A stretch of 64,000 nucleotides of DNA from Nonlabens sp. Hel1_33_55 (GCF_900101765.1 NZ_LT627735.1:62001-126000), one strand, 5' to 3'; shown: positions 8,701-18,358, counted from the first letter of the stretch. The notes: generated by a model from the letters alone, not told the origin. Program-made: numbers and translations.

Positions 8701-11700
8701 ATGAAGCACTATTTACTATTAATATTCTCGCTTTTCTTTTCTTGTCTAATAATGGGACAAGAGGTGATAGAAATGCCTAGAGGCACTGGTGGGAACTTCA
8801 GATTTGTAGGTTGTGGGTCTGATATTTTTACAGACAGTGGCGGCCAGTCTAGTTCTTATAGTTCGAGTGAGAATGGTCAAATCACATTTTGTCCAGTTAT
8901 TGAAACGGATAGGATGGTTTTTGATTTCACTTCCATACAGCTTGGTCCCAATGATTTGTTAAGAGCATATGACGGAGACTCTACTTCTTCTCCCTTGATA
9001 ACTACATTTTCAAACGCTTCAATACCTTCGGCAGTAGTCTCAGCAAGCTCAGGTAATCCTACAGGATGTTTGACTTTTACTTTTACAAGTAATGCAACCG
9101 ATAATAGAGCTGGATGGCTAGCGAGACGTTCTTGTTTTAACCCATGTCAAACTATTACAACTTCCATATCAACAGTTCCTCCAATTGATGCTGATGGTAT
9201 CTTGAGGATATGTCAAGGTGATACGGTTCAATTCGATGGGCAAGCTACCTTTAGTGATGATGGTACTGGTGCTACCTATCAATGGGATTTTGACAACGGT
9301 CGTGGATTGAATCCTGGTCAATCGCAAAATGAGACTTTTAGTGATGCAGGTTCCTATCAAGCTAGGTTTATAGCGACTGATAATACAGGTTGTACCGATA
9401 GGGAGTTAATAGATCTTGTAATTCAAGTTTCAAATGATCCCGATTTTACTGGGACGGCTTCGCAAGATCAAGAAATATGTTTAGGGGAAACTACCACCTT
9501 GACTGGAGCGGTTGAAACGGTTGAGTTTTTAGTAACTCCTGCACCACCAATTTCTGGGACAACCTTTTTACCAGATGGAGATGGTGTGAGTTATCAAACG
9601 TGTATTGACGTAGAAGGATTTAGTCCAGGTACTACGTTTACTAATGCTTCCAATCTTATATCTATGTTCATTAATATTGAGCATACATGGACAAATGATC
9701 TGGATATTATTTTAACTGCTCCTAACGGGACTTCCGTAGAAATATTACGCGCAGGTATGACCGGTAGTGATCGTCGATTGGGAAATTCAAATAGAAACGA
9801 TTCATCTACTCAACCTAATAATCCCGCTGCAAACCCTCCTGGAGTAGGTTTTGAATATATAATTAGAGAAGATGCTCCAGCTACAGGAATTTTTCAAAAT
9901 GAGATCGCGGCCCTTCAACAAGGATCTTCATTACCAGCAGGAAGCTATATGCCATCAGATCCTTTTTCAAATTTTATAGGTTCTAGTTTGAATGGTAGGT
10001 GGTGTTTGAGTGTAACTGATAATGTTTTATTGGACAACGGCTACATATTTGAATGGGGATTGAACTTTGATCCAGCTCTTTTGCCTAGTGATTTATCTTT
10101 TGAGCCTGACTCTGTACGTGAAGGATGGCAGCCAGATCCAACCATAACAGCGACCAATGGTAATGAAATTACGGTCCAACCGGATGTAGCGGGAACTAAA
10201 TGCTATACCTATGAGTTCGAGGATAGCTTTGGGTGTGTTTACACACAAGAAGTTTGCATAGAAGTGAATCCTTTGCCCACACCAATTGAACCTAGTGATT
10301 TGATGGTTTGCGATAACTTTGGAAATACTACAACTATTGATTTAACTCAAAATACGTCAATCATGCTAGCAGGTCAAAATGCAGCAGATTTTCAAGTGGC
10401 CTACTATCGTCAACTCATTGACGCACAAAGTCTAACCAATCCTATTTCAAATCCCAATCAATTTCCAGCTCAAAATGTAGCTGAAACGATATTCACATCT
10501 ATAACTAATGCAGCAACAGGCTGTTCTACTGTGAGAGATTTTTTGGTCTCTATTAATCAAGCTATTTATACAGATCCAGCAGATCTTGCCACCTGCGACG
10601 ATGCATCAAATGATGGGATTGAGCTCTTTGATTTATCGGCTCAAACTGCTGTGATCTTGGGTACGCAATCTTCTGCAGAAGTTACCGTAACGTATCATCG
10701 AACTCAGGCAGATGCTCAAAATGATACTAATGCCATCACAAATGAGGCAAATTACATGAACGAGAACTCTCCGATTCAAGCTATTTACGTTCGTGTAGAG
10801 AATAACATTGACAACACATGTTTTGACACTGGTGAATTTACGTTGACCGTTGGTGGAAACCCTGTTGCGAATCCAGTGGACACGTACCGCGTTTGTGACG
10901 ACGCTTCAAATGATGGCCTAGCGACCTTTCAATTACAGACTCGAGATTCAGAAATACTGCTGAATCAAGATACTGCCGATTTTGAAGTCACATATTATCG
11001 CTCGTCTAACGATGCCATTCAAAGACAAAATCCTATCAATAAAGCGAGTTTTCAAAATACGGGCAACCCGCAAACAATCACTGCACGTATTGATAGCCGG
11101 TTCAATAACGAGTGTTTTGAAACAACGACCTTTGACTTAATAGTGGATCCATTACCGCAACTTCAACAAGCTAATGCTTTGATTGCTTGCGACGATCCAT
11201 CTGGTGATGGAGTTGAAGTTTTTGATTTGACTTCAAATGATACTACCATTTTGAACGGTTTGAGTCCAGCAGACTTTGAGATAACCTATTACTTATCCCA
11301 AGCAGATGCTAACTCATCAATCAACCCAATCACTTCACCTTATACCAGCAATGTAGCCTCTGATATTATTTATGTGCGAGTAAGAGATCTAACGACCAGT
11401 TGTTTTTCCACAACAACTTTTGAAATCAGGATCAACCCGGTTCCAAATATTACTTCAGTACCCATACTACAGGCCTGTGATGTCAATACCGATGGGACGG
11501 AAGTTTTTAGGCTTAATGACAGGCTGGATCAAATACGTAATGGTCAGTCTGGTGTTAGTGTAGCTTATTATAATTCCCAAGCAAATGCCCTATCTGGAAC
11601 TATGCCTTTAGATGGCGAAGCTTATAGCAGCAGTGGTTTAGAGAATATTTTTTACAGGTCAGAATTTACAGCGACAGGTTGTTTTACCACATCTAGTTTT

Positions 11701-12732
11701 AACATTGAAACCGTTTTGCCGCCAGTGGCTGCGATACCTATGACTGTTGAGCTGTGTGATTCTGGCGATGGGACTGCTACCTATAATCTCGCAAATAGTG
11801 ATGCAGAGATCCAAGATGGACAATCCAATACCAGCGTCACATACTATGAAACTCAAGCAAACGCTTCTAGCGGAAATGCAGCTATCAACAAAAACTTCAC
11901 ATTTACTGGTGACATAACCTTGTTTGCTAGATTGGAGAATACCAATACGGGTTGCTTTGATACTACTAGCATAGATTTGAGATTTGGTGAATTACCGGTA
12001 CCACAATTGGTAGAAGAAATAGTGCTGTGTCGCGATCCACAAGGCGATCTTGTGGATGGACCCGCAGTCCTAGATACTGGTTTGAGCAATGCAGATTTTG
12101 ATTTTGAATGGCGTTTTGAGGGTCAAATAATACCTACAGAAAATGATGCGACCCTTATCACTGAGCAACAAGGAAACTATGAAGTGACCGCCATTAACAG
12201 TACCACGGGATGTTCGGTTACAGATAGTACGCTTGTCAGACTAGCAGGTGCGCCTGATACCTTTGCCATAGATATCACGAGTGAACCTTTTGCTTTGAAT
12301 CAGCAAGTAGTTGTGCAGGCTGATGGTCCAGATGATTATTGGTTTCAGTTGGATGACGGTCTTTATCAGGATAGCAATACTTTTGACAATATATCGCCAG
12401 GCGTTCACATTATCACCATTGCAGAGCGCAACGGTTGTGGTAGCGTGTCGACCCAAATATTTGTTTACGGTTATCCTAAATTTTTCACACCCAACTTTGA
12501 TGGCTTTAATGACACCTGGAATGTTGCTGCCGGCGATAGGCTGCCTATATTGAATATCTATATTTTTGACCGCTTTGGTAAACTGCTCAAAGAGCTAAAT
12601 CCAACAGGATCTGGTTGGGATGGAACCTATCAAGGCGAACTTTTACCTAGTTCTGATTATTGGTTCAAGTTAGAGTATGAATATGATGGAACAACTGGAA
12701 CAGCTAACGGGCATTTTTCCCTAAAAAGATAA
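8701..12732 (+). CDS. Giant T9SS type B cargo protein with six Cys-Asp repeats
   Basis: Secreted or cell-surface protein of 1343 residues. It has a signal peptide (MKHYLLLIFSLFFSCLIMGQ), a CUB-like region (about 25-150), a PKD-like domain (about 160-245, TYQWDFDNG) and a proprotein-convertase P-like jelly roll (about 285-460, GRWCLSVTDN). Six repeats of about 85-90 residues follow, most opening with CD and an aspartate-rich turn (for example CDDASNDG) and containing a YY/YH strand. The C-terminus (FFTPNFDGFNDTWNV, then IFDRFGKLLKEL and GWDGTYQG) is the gliding-motility-associated type B sorting domain. The partner is the T9SS outer-membrane machinery. An adhesin or matrix role is inference. 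Transcription runs away from folE. Confidence 0.9.
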   Translation: MKHYLLLIFSLFFSCLIMGQEVIEMPRGTGGNFRFVGCGSDIFTDSGGQSSSYSSSENGQITFCPVIETDRMVFDFTSIQLGPNDLLRAYDGDSTSSPLITTFSNASIPSAVVSASSGNPTGCLTFTFTSNATDNRAGWLARRSCFNPCQTITTSISTVPPIDADGILRICQGDTVQFDGQATFSDDGTGATYQWDFDNGRGLNPGQSQNETFSDAGSYQARFIATDNTGCTDRELIDLVIQVSNDPDFTGTASQDQEICLGETTTLTGAVETVEFLVTPAPPISGTTFLPDGDGVSYQTCIDVEGFSPGTTFTNASNLISMFINIEHTWTNDLDIILTAPNGTSVEILRAGMTGSDRRLGNSNRNDSSTQPNNPAANPPGVGFEYIIREDAPATGIFQNEIAALQQGSSLPAGSYMPSDPFSNFIGSSLNGRWCLSVTDNVLLDNGYIFEWGLNFDPALLPSDLSFEPDSVREGWQPDPTITATNGNEITVQPDVAGTKCYTYEFEDSFGCVYTQEVCIEVNPLPTPIEPSDLMVCDNFGNTTTIDLTQNTSIMLAGQNAADFQVAYYRQLIDAQSLTNPISNPNQFPAQNVAETIFTSITNAATGCSTVRDFLVSINQAIYTDPADLATCDDASNDGIELFDLSAQTAVILGTQSSAEVTVTYHRTQADAQNDTNAITNEANYMNENSPIQAIYVRVENNIDNTCFDTGEFTLTVGGNPVANPVDTYRVCDDASNDGLATFQLQTRDSEILLNQDTADFEVTYYRSSNDAIQRQNPINKASFQNTGNPQTITARIDSRFNNECFETTTFDLIVDPLPQLQQANALIACDDPSGDGVEVFDLTSNDTTILNGLSPADFEITYYLSQADANSSINPITSPYTSNVASDIIYVRVRDLTTSCFSTTTFEIRINPVPNITSVPILQACDVNTDGTEVFRLNDRLDQIRNGQSGVSVAYYNSQANALSGTMPLDGEAYSSSGLENIFYRSEFTATGCFTTSSFNIETVLPPVAAIPMTVELCDSGDGTATYNLANSDAEIQDGQSNTSVTYYETQANASSGNAAINKNFTFTGDITLFARLENTNTGCFDTTSIDLRFGELPVPQLVEEIVLCRDPQGDLVDGPAVLDTGLSNADFDFEWRFEGQIIPTENDATLITEQQGNYEVTAINSTTGCSVTDSTLVRLAGAPDTFAIDITSEPFALNQQVVVQADGPDDYWFQLDDGLYQDSNTFDNISPGVHIITIAERNGCGSVSTQIFVYGYPKFFTPNFDGFNDTWNVAAGDRLPILNIYIFDRFGKLLKELNPTGSGWDGTYQGELLPSSDYWFKLEYEYDGTTGTANGHFSLKR

Positions 12733-12756
12733 AGGCACCATAGAGATGCCTTTTGT
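12731..12756 (+). terminator. Possible weak terminator of the T9SS type B gene
   Basis: A 7-bp stem AAAGGCA/TGCCTTT with a 9-nt loop starts within the stop codon, followed by only a short T stretch. Confidence 0.45.
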
Positions 12757-12777
12757 GTTCATGAGATGTATAATTAT

Positions 12778-12796
12778 TTCGCTTTCGCGAAAGCGA
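12778..12796. repeat. Palindrome copy 4
   Basis: TTCGCTTTCGCGAAAGCGA between two convergent genes. The 16-bp core is perfect and the last flanking base differs from consensus. Confidence 0.93.
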
Positions 12797-12815
12797 TAAT
12801 ATCATCAACCTCTAT

Positions 12816-14339
12816 TTAAAAATTAAAGCCTAAACTCAATATGACATTGTTAGTTTCATTACTGATTAGACCTCGGTTAGTGAGACCAGTTTCAAACAAT
12901 TGCTGACTGTAGCTTCTCTCTGAATAATCATAGGATAGATCGAGTGTAGTATTACCCCAATTATAACCCAATCCTAAACTAAAACCTGTAAGATCATCTG
13001 CAATGGATTTATCCTCATAAGGCGATTCTACCATACGATATCCACCACGTAGCGTTAATCGATCAACACGATATTCACCACCTAACCTTATGGTATTAGC
13101 ACGTTGAAGATTTTCGTTTATGAAAGCATTGTTATTGTCAAAATTTTGGTCAACATTGGGTTCAAATTCTAGCTGGGAATAGTCTTTAGTGGAATAATCA
13201 AAGCTTATTAATCCGGAGGTGCCAAATATATAAGCAATGCTACCAGTCAGACTGCCCGGTGATCTTAGATCGTAGGTTGGATAAATATTGATCACGTTAG
13301 GTCTAACATTAGCAGGTTCAAATGTCCCGTTTTCGATCCTTGTGGTAAATATTTCCTGAGTTAAGGTTTCATCAATATTATACCAGGTAGGTGATTCATA
13401 AGTTGCACCAATCCTCAAGGACTCAGTTAGATTTCCTATGGCTCCTAACTGGAAAGAAAATCCAGTTCCTTCAACGTCTAAGCGGTTGTCTAACTGGACA
13501 TCTGTAGTAATAGCGTCTGCATTGCTGTTAACTTCTCTAAAACTTGTAAAACGGCTATAATCAATAAAATGGCCATTAAGATTAAGTCCAATACTCCACT
13601 TATCTGCAAACTGACCTGCAATATTGAATGATGTCTTTCCTTGCGTTCCTGAGCTTTGGATTTGATTAGATTGAGTAAATGTTCCCGTACCAGTATTTGA
13701 AATATATTGAACGTTATTGGGATCATTATTGTCTACCGCGTCAATTACAAAAGATTCATATCCTAAAAACCCTTGCTGTGCATCAAAACCTACTTGCTCA
13801 CCTAAAAATTGATACAGTCCAGAAATTGTTTCACCATTCATGACTGTAAAGTTATCTAACGTGAAACCGTTAGCGTTATTTAAAAAATATTGGGATACAG
13901 ATGTATCAGAGGTTCCTGCAAATATGGTGTTATCATCATATAGCCTGGTGGTATCATAGTTGAGGCCTACAGCAAACTTTGATAACAAATTATCTTGAGT
14001 GCTTTTGAACACAAGAACACCACCAAACTGATTAAAATTAAAATCGCTATCGTCTGAATCAATACCACTACCAAAATAGTTTCCAGTATTATTCTCTTTT
14101 GTGTATCCAAGTGAAAATGAAGCGTAATGATTACTAAAGATCGCAGAACCAGCTGGATTTTGCCCCATTGCGGTCAGATCACCACCTAGCGCACCGAAGG
14201 CTCCACTCAATGCTCTATATCTAGCGGTTCCATATAAGTCATCTTGTTGACCATATAGAAGTCCATCATTTACAGTTTGTGCTTCGCAAAAAAGCGCACC
14301 CGTTAAAAGTGCGCTTAATATGATAATATAATTTTTCAT
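12816..14339 (-). CDS. OmpP1/FadL-type outer-membrane transporter
   Basis: Outer-membrane beta-barrel of 507 residues with a Sec signal peptide ending near CEAQ. The FadL/TodX hallmark follows: a hatch-like N-terminal segment rich in Gly and Ala (RALSGAFGALGGDLTAMGQNPAGSAIF). Alternating strands follow to a terminal Phe (VILSLGFNF). Such proteins pass hydrophobic molecules across the outer membrane; the substrate here is unknown. It follows the Gly/Tyr-rich lipoprotein gene by 14 bp on the same strand, suggesting co-transcription. Confidence 0.85.
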   Translation of the reverse strand: MKNYIIILSALLTGALFCEAQTVNDGLLYGQQDDLYGTARYRALSGAFGALGGDLTAMGQNPAGSAIFSNHYASFSLGYTKENNTGNYFGSGIDSDDSDFNFNQFGGVLVFKSTQDNLLSKFAVGLNYDTTRLYDDNTIFAGTSDTSVSQYFLNNANGFTLDNFTVMNGETISGLYQFLGEQVGFDAQQGFLGYESFVIDAVDNNDPNNVQYISNTGTGTFTQSNQIQSSGTQGKTSFNIAGQFADKWSIGLNLNGHFIDYSRFTSFREVNSNADAITTDVQLDNRLDVEGTGFSFQLGAIGNLTESLRIGATYESPTWYNIDETLTQEIFTTRIENGTFEPANVRPNVINIYPTYDLRSPGSLTGSIAYIFGTSGLISFDYSTKDYSQLEFEPNVDQNFDNNNAFINENLQRANTIRLGGEYRVDRLTLRGGYRMVESPYEDKSIADDLTGFSLGLGYNWGNTTLDLSYDYSERSYSQQLFETGLTNRGLISNETNNVILSLGFNF

Positions 14340-14353
14340 AGTATTATTAAAAT

Positions 14354-15415
14354 TTATCCTCTACCACCTGATCTGCCTCCACTTGATCTTCCTCCTGAAG
14401 ATCTGCTTCCTGATGATCTACTTCCTGATGATCTACTGCTACTACCAGTTGATCTAGAACTAGAACTACTTCTAGTGGGCATAGATGATCTTGTCGTAGT
14501 CGTTGGACGAGAAGATCTTGTAGGAGTGCTGCGAGTTGAAGAAGATGATCTGGTAGGGTAACTAGATCTCGTTGTAGAAGTTGATCTTCTTGTAGTCGTA
14601 GGGTAACTACTGCGAGTCGTACTACTTCTTCTAGTGGTGCCGTTGGTAGGCACTGAAGACCTACGTGAAGTTACTGTTCTAGAATTATTAATTCTTGAGG
14701 CCGGACGACTTACACTTCTACTATTTGTGCTTCTATATCTATTGCCGTAGGCATAATTATTTCTGTTACCATAGTAAGCACCACTTCCATAGTAATAACC
14801 ATTTAAATCTCCACCGAAGTTATACCTACTGAAAAAAGGAGTATAGTATCCACCATATCCCCAATTACCAGCAAAGCCATAAGGATAACCGAATCCAAAT
14901 CTGTTACCAAAACCGAATCCAAATCTATTGCCAAACCCATAACCAAAATTATTGTATCCGTAAAAGCCACCATATCCAAAATTATTGAAACCATATCCAA
15001 ATCCAAATGGGTATCCAAACCCATAACCGAATCCAGGATTTCCGTAATAATTTATAATAGTTTCTGATGGGTTAGTTCCCCAAGCAGGTTGCGTGTTATA
15101 GTTGATTGCATATTGACCTCCATCTTGATCATAATTCTCACCGTTATAATTTTCTACATCTGTAAAAATTTCGCTTTCTGAATTTTCACCATAAGGCGCA
15201 GCTTCTATCGCAAATAATTGCTCGTAATAATTAGAAGAATTTTCTTGATAGTAATCAGCTGGAACTTCTTCTCGCTGATTAACTACAGTTTCATCATAAA
15301 TACCATCATTATATGAAGATTCCACATAGGAACCACATGAGGTCAAAAATGCGACCATCAGACCCAGACCAAATAGCTTGGGTATTGAATTTCTTAAGTT
15401 AGTATATGTTTTCAT
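14354..15415 (-). CDS. Gly/Tyr-rich, Arg/Ser-rich lipoprotein
   Basis: Unrecognised protein of about 353 residues from ATG 15415 (an upstream ATG at 15436 would precede a poorer signal). A lipobox LTSCGS marks a lipoprotein, probably matured by the Lgt above. After an acidic Asn/Tyr segment comes a 90-residue block of Gly-Tyr-Phe-Asn repeats (GFGYGFN, GFGNRF). The final ~130 residues are almost only Ser, Arg, Thr and Pro with a closing Gly-Arg-Gly run. The composition suggests a disordered, strongly basic, perhaps phase-separating or polymer-binding surface protein. Low complexity makes homology uncertain. It lies divergently from proS and may share a transcript with the OmpP1-like gene. Confidence 0.75.
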   Translation of the reverse strand: MKTYTNLRNSIPKLFGLGLMVAFLTSCGSYVESSYNDGIYDETVVNQREEVPADYYQENSSNYYEQLFAIEAAPYGENSESEIFTDVENYNGENYDQDGGQYAINYNTQPAWGTNPSETIINYYGNPGFGYGFGYPFGFGYGFNNFGYGGFYGYNNFGYGFGNRFGFGFGNRFGFGYPYGFAGNWGYGGYYTPFFSRYNFGGDLNGYYYGSGAYYGNRNNYAYGNRYRSTNSRSVSRPASRINNSRTVTSRRSSVPTNGTTRRSSTTRSSYPTTTRRSTSTTRSSYPTRSSSSTRSTPTRSSRPTTTTRSSMPTRSSSSSRSTGSSSRSSGSRSSGSRSSGGRSSGGRSGGRG

Positions 15416-15522
15416 GGTGTAAATTTTAAAGAGCATTTGATAAAAATAAGTAGTTTTGCAGCCAGCTAAAAGCTTTTAACAGAACACTAATCAAGGTACA
15501 AGTTTTGTGCCAAATCCCTTAT

Positions 15523-17001
15523 ATGAGTAAAAACCTAACAAGTAGATCAGAGGACTATTCCAAGTGGTATAACGAGTTGGTTGTGAAAGCTGACCTTGCA
15601 CAAAATAGTGCTGTTCGTGGATGTATGGTGATTAAGCCTTACGGATATGCTATTTGGGAAAAAATGCAGGCAGAACTTGATCGCATGTTCAAAGAAACAG
15701 GTCATCAAAATGCTTATTTCCCTCTATTTGTACCTAAAAGTCTCTTTGAAGCCGAAGAGAAAAATGCAGAAGGTTTTGCAAAGGAATGTGCTGTTGTTAC
15801 TCATTATAGATTGCAAAATGATCCAGATAATCCAGGCAAATTAAGAGTAGATCCAGAAGCCAAACTTGAAGAAGAGTTGGTCGTAAGGCCTACAAGCGAA
15901 GCCATTATCTGGAGTACTTATAAAGGATGGATTCAATCCTATAGGGATTTACCATTGTTAATCAATCAATGGGCAAATGTCGTGCGATGGGAAATGAGGA
16001 CTAGATTGTTCCTAAGAACTGCAGAATTTCTCTGGCAGGAAGGACATACGGCTCATGCCACTAAAGCTGAAGCACTAACGGAAGCAGAATTGATGAATGA
16101 TGTCTATGCAGAATTCGTAGAGAACTTCATGGCGATTCCAGTTATCAAAGGAACTAAAACAGAAAGCGAGCGATTTGCTGGTGCAGATGAAACCTACTGT
16201 ATTGAAGCCTTGATGCAAGATGGCAAAGCTTTGCAGGCAGGAACAAGTCACTTTTTAGGGCAGAATTTTGCTAAGGCGTTTGATGTAAAATTTGCTAACA
16301 GTGAAGGCACTCAAGAATATGTATGGGCTACTTCTTGGGGCGTTTCTACGAGATTGATGGGTGCGCTTATCATGACGCATAGTGATGATCAAGGATTAGT
16401 ATTGCCTCCTAATCTAGCTCCTAATCAAGTTGTAATAGTTCCTATTTATAAAGGCACTGAACAGCTGGAAGAACTTTCAGAAACGGTACAAGGAATCATG
16501 AAGCGCTTGAGAGTTCTAGGAGTTACTGTTAAGTATGATGATAGAGATACCTTCAGGCCAGGTGCTAAATTTGCTCAGCATGAGTTACAAGGTGTTCCTT
16601 TGCGTATTGCTATAGGAGCAAGGGACCTTGCAAATGGTACCGTAGAACTGGCTAGACGTGATACCCTCACTAAAGAGTCTGTGTCGCTAGAAGGTTTGGA
16701 GAATCATATCAAAGAGTTGTTGGAAGTTATACAGCAAGAGTTATTTAATAAGGCTCATTCTTATCGTGAGGATCACATCACTGAGGTAGAGACTTTTCCA
16801 GAGTTCAAAAAAATACTTAAAAACAAAGGCGGATTTATATCAGCACACTGGGACGGTACCGCAGAAACTGAAGACAGAATCAAGGAATACACAAAGGCCA
16901 CCATACGTTGTATTCCAATGGATGCTAAACAGGAAGAAGGCAAGTGTGTTCTAACTGGAAACCCATCAACCCAGCGCGTTCTTTTTGCAAAGGCATATTA
17001 A
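15523..17001 (+). CDS. proS: Prolyl-tRNA synthetase, short archaeal/eukaryotic type
   Basis: Charges tRNA-Pro. The protein is 492 residues from ATG 15523 (MSKNLTSRSEDYSKWYNELV), and an ATG six codons earlier (15505) is a less likely start. Class II motifs are visible: motif 2 around RTRLFLRTAEFLWQEGHTAH and motif 3 at the TRLMGALIMTHSDDQGL segment. The anticodon-binding domain follows (VVIVPIYKG). The C-terminal zinc-domain-like tail ends in Tyr. It lacks the editing insertion of the long bacterial form, consistent with the ProS type 3 used by Bacteroidota. Confidence 0.96.
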   Translation: MSKNLTSRSEDYSKWYNELVVKADLAQNSAVRGCMVIKPYGYAIWEKMQAELDRMFKETGHQNAYFPLFVPKSLFEAEEKNAEGFAKECAVVTHYRLQNDPDNPGKLRVDPEAKLEEELVVRPTSEAIIWSTYKGWIQSYRDLPLLINQWANVVRWEMRTRLFLRTAEFLWQEGHTAHATKAEALTEAELMNDVYAEFVENFMAIPVIKGTKTESERFAGADETYCIEALMQDGKALQAGTSHFLGQNFAKAFDVKFANSEGTQEYVWATSWGVSTRLMGALIMTHSDDQGLVLPPNLAPNQVVIVPIYKGTEQLEELSETVQGIMKRLRVLGVTVKYDDRDTFRPGAKFAQHELQGVPLRIAIGARDLANGTVELARRDTLTKESVSLEGLENHIKELLEVIQQELFNKAHSYREDHITEVETFPEFKKILKNKGGFISAHWDGTAETEDRIKEYTKATIRCIPMDAKQEEGKCVLTGNPSTQRVLFAKAY

Positions 17002-17023
17002 TCGAAGAAAATTTTCCCAGAGG

Positions 17024-17054
17024 TTTGCAGGATTAAAAAAAGTGTTTATTTTTG
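17024..17054 (+). promoter_or_regulatory. Promoter of tRNA-Glu-rpsT
   Basis: TTTG (17024-17027), exactly 19 nt, then TATTTTTG (17047-17054): a textbook Bacteroidota housekeeping promoter, 25 nt upstream of the mature tRNA. Confidence 0.85.
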
Positions 17055-17079
17055 CATCCGCTTAACGAGCAAAATTAAT

Positions 17080-17151
17080 GGCCCGTTCGTCTATCGGCTA
17101 GGACGCATGGTTTTCATCCATGTAAGAGGGGTTCGATTCCCCTACGGGCTA
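17080..17151 (+). tRNA. tRNA-Glu (anticodon TTC)
   Basis: A 72-nt cloverleaf. The acceptor stem GGCCCGT/ACGGGCT has a terminal G-T pair. The anticodon stem CATGG/CCATG encloses TTTTCAT with anticodon TTC. The T arm is GAGGGGTTCGATTCCCCT-like. Discriminator A; CCA is not encoded. It is followed after 43 bp by rpsT without a terminator, so the two are probably co-transcribed. Confidence 0.95.
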
Positions 17152-17194
17152 CAATAACATAATCGGTTTCTTGAGAAACCTAGTTTAAAAAGAT

Positions 17195-17446
17195 ATGGCA
17201 AATCACAAAAGTGCTTTAAAGAGAATTCGTAGAAATGAGGCTGCACGTGTACGTAACAAGTACCAGCACAAGACTACTCGTAATGCTATCAAGAAATTGA
17301 AAGAAACTGAAGACAAGTCTGCAGCTGAAAAGTTGTTTGTTGAGGTAACTTCAATGATCGATAAATTAGCAAAGAAGAACGTTATTCACTGGAATAAGGC
17401 AAGTAACTTGAAATCAAAGTTAGCTAAGCATGTTGCTTCTATCTAG
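17195..17446 (+). CDS. rpsT: 30S ribosomal protein S20
   Basis: Primary binding protein of the 16S rRNA 5' domain. The 83 residues are very basic, with the S20 N-terminus MANHKSALKRIRRNEAAR and the helix-forming RNAIKKLKE segment. The C-terminal part contains the conserved KKNVIHWNKASNLKSKL. It is transcribed with tRNA-Glu from the promoter at 17024 and is followed by a strong terminator. Confidence 0.97.
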   Translation: MANHKSALKRIRRNEAARVRNKYQHKTTRNAIKKLKETEDKSAAEKLFVEVTSMIDKLAKKNVIHWNKASNLKSKLAKHVASI

Positions 17447-17470
17447 ATTATAGTTTTAAGACATTTAAAG

Positions 17471-17500
17471 AAGCTTCTCATCACGAGAAGCTTTTTTATT
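17471..17500 (+). terminator. Rho-independent terminator of rpsT
   Basis: A 9-bp stem AAGCTTCTC/GAGAAGCTT with a 5-nt loop is followed by a T tract. Confidence 0.9.
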
Positions 17501-17510
17501 TTATAATGTA

Positions 17511-17545
17511 AAAAGTTCCAATTGATTATATCAATTGGAACTTTT
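17511..17545 (-). terminator. Long perfect hairpin between convergent genes
   Basis: A perfect 15-bp stem (17511-17525 with 17531-17545) and a 5-nt loop. It has AAAA at the 5' side and TTTT at the 3' side, so it can act on both strands. It lies 22 bp from the stop of the minus-strand coiled-coil gene. Confidence 0.8.
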
Positions 17546-17567
17546 CAAGTTTTAAGTAGTAGCTATT

Positions 17568-18155
17568 CTAATTAGCTGTTCTCAACCGGGAAAGTTTATT
17601 GCGTTCATCCTGTAGCTGTCTCCCTAGACGTTGCTTTTCTTCAATTGATTTGCGTCGCAGTTCTTCCAGTTCCTTTTCGGCGGTATCGAGCTCGGCTCTT
17701 GCTTGCTGGGTCACAGCATTGCTTTTACGATATTGTAATATGACCGAAATAAGTGCAATTGCTAGCAGACCAACTATTGACCACACAATGATGCTATACA
17801 CATTCTTGTCTAGTGCCAGTCCCAGAACGGCTATAGAATCTTTTTGAGCATCGAGCTCTGCAACATTCGCATTTGCCGCTGTGAGTTCGTCCTGCAATGG
17901 TTTTTGCGCTTGCTTTTCTGCAGCCACACTTGCTTCAAGACTAGCTATTTGATTGTCTAACTGCAATATATAGGTGGCTGTATTTTCTTTTAATTTGTCA
18001 AGATCAGTTTCCTTGACAACTTTGTATTCCTGAAAATTATTGGAATTTGAGATCAGATTTTCAAACTGATCATCGATGGGATTTGGTGAAGATTCTTGTT
18101 CTTGAGCAAATCCTATGGCGCAAAAACATAGCGCTGGAATAATGAGATTTTTCAT
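17568..18155 (-). CDS. Secreted/membrane coiled-coil protein, function unknown
   Basis: 195 residues. A signal peptide ends at FAQEQ. A predicted coiled coil follows (about 50-110, TDLDKLKENTATYILQLDNQ...), then one transmembrane helix (about 120-142, IIVWSIVGLLAIALISVIL). A second, charged coiled coil rich in Glu, Arg and Gln runs to the end. The layout suggests a periplasmic and a cytoplasmic coiled coil joined across the inner membrane. Flavobacterial homologues are sometimes labelled tRNA methyltransferase, but nothing in this sequence supports that. Monocistronic. Confidence 0.75.
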   Translation of the reverse strand: MKNLIIPALCFCAIGFAQEQESSPNPIDDQFENLISNSNNFQEYKVVKETDLDKLKENTATYILQLDNQIASLEASVAAEKQAQKPLQDELTAANANVAELDAQKDSIAVLGLALDKNVYSIIVWSIVGLLAIALISVILQYRKSNAVTQQARAELDTAEKELEELRRKSIEEKQRLGRQLQDERNKLSRLRTAN

Positions 18156-18334
18156 GATGGTTACTTTAGGGTTTAGTAGGGTCGTTGAAGCAACAACGCA
18201 GAAACTTTTGCCAGATTATGTAGATACCTAGGTAAATTTTGAAATAAGTTGCACGAAGCACGATTCACACAAAACTGGCAGTTTGGACTTTTATCCTTAA
18301 TTATGAATTATACAAATAAACCTATTAGAGAGTG

Positions 18335-18350
18335 CGCTTTCGCGAAAGCG
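18335..18350. repeat. Palindrome copy 5 (core perfect)
   Basis: CGCTTTCGCGAAAGCG in the spacer between rho and the coiled-coil gene, just outside the rho terminator. Confidence 0.93.
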
Positions 18351-18358
18351 AGAACGTA

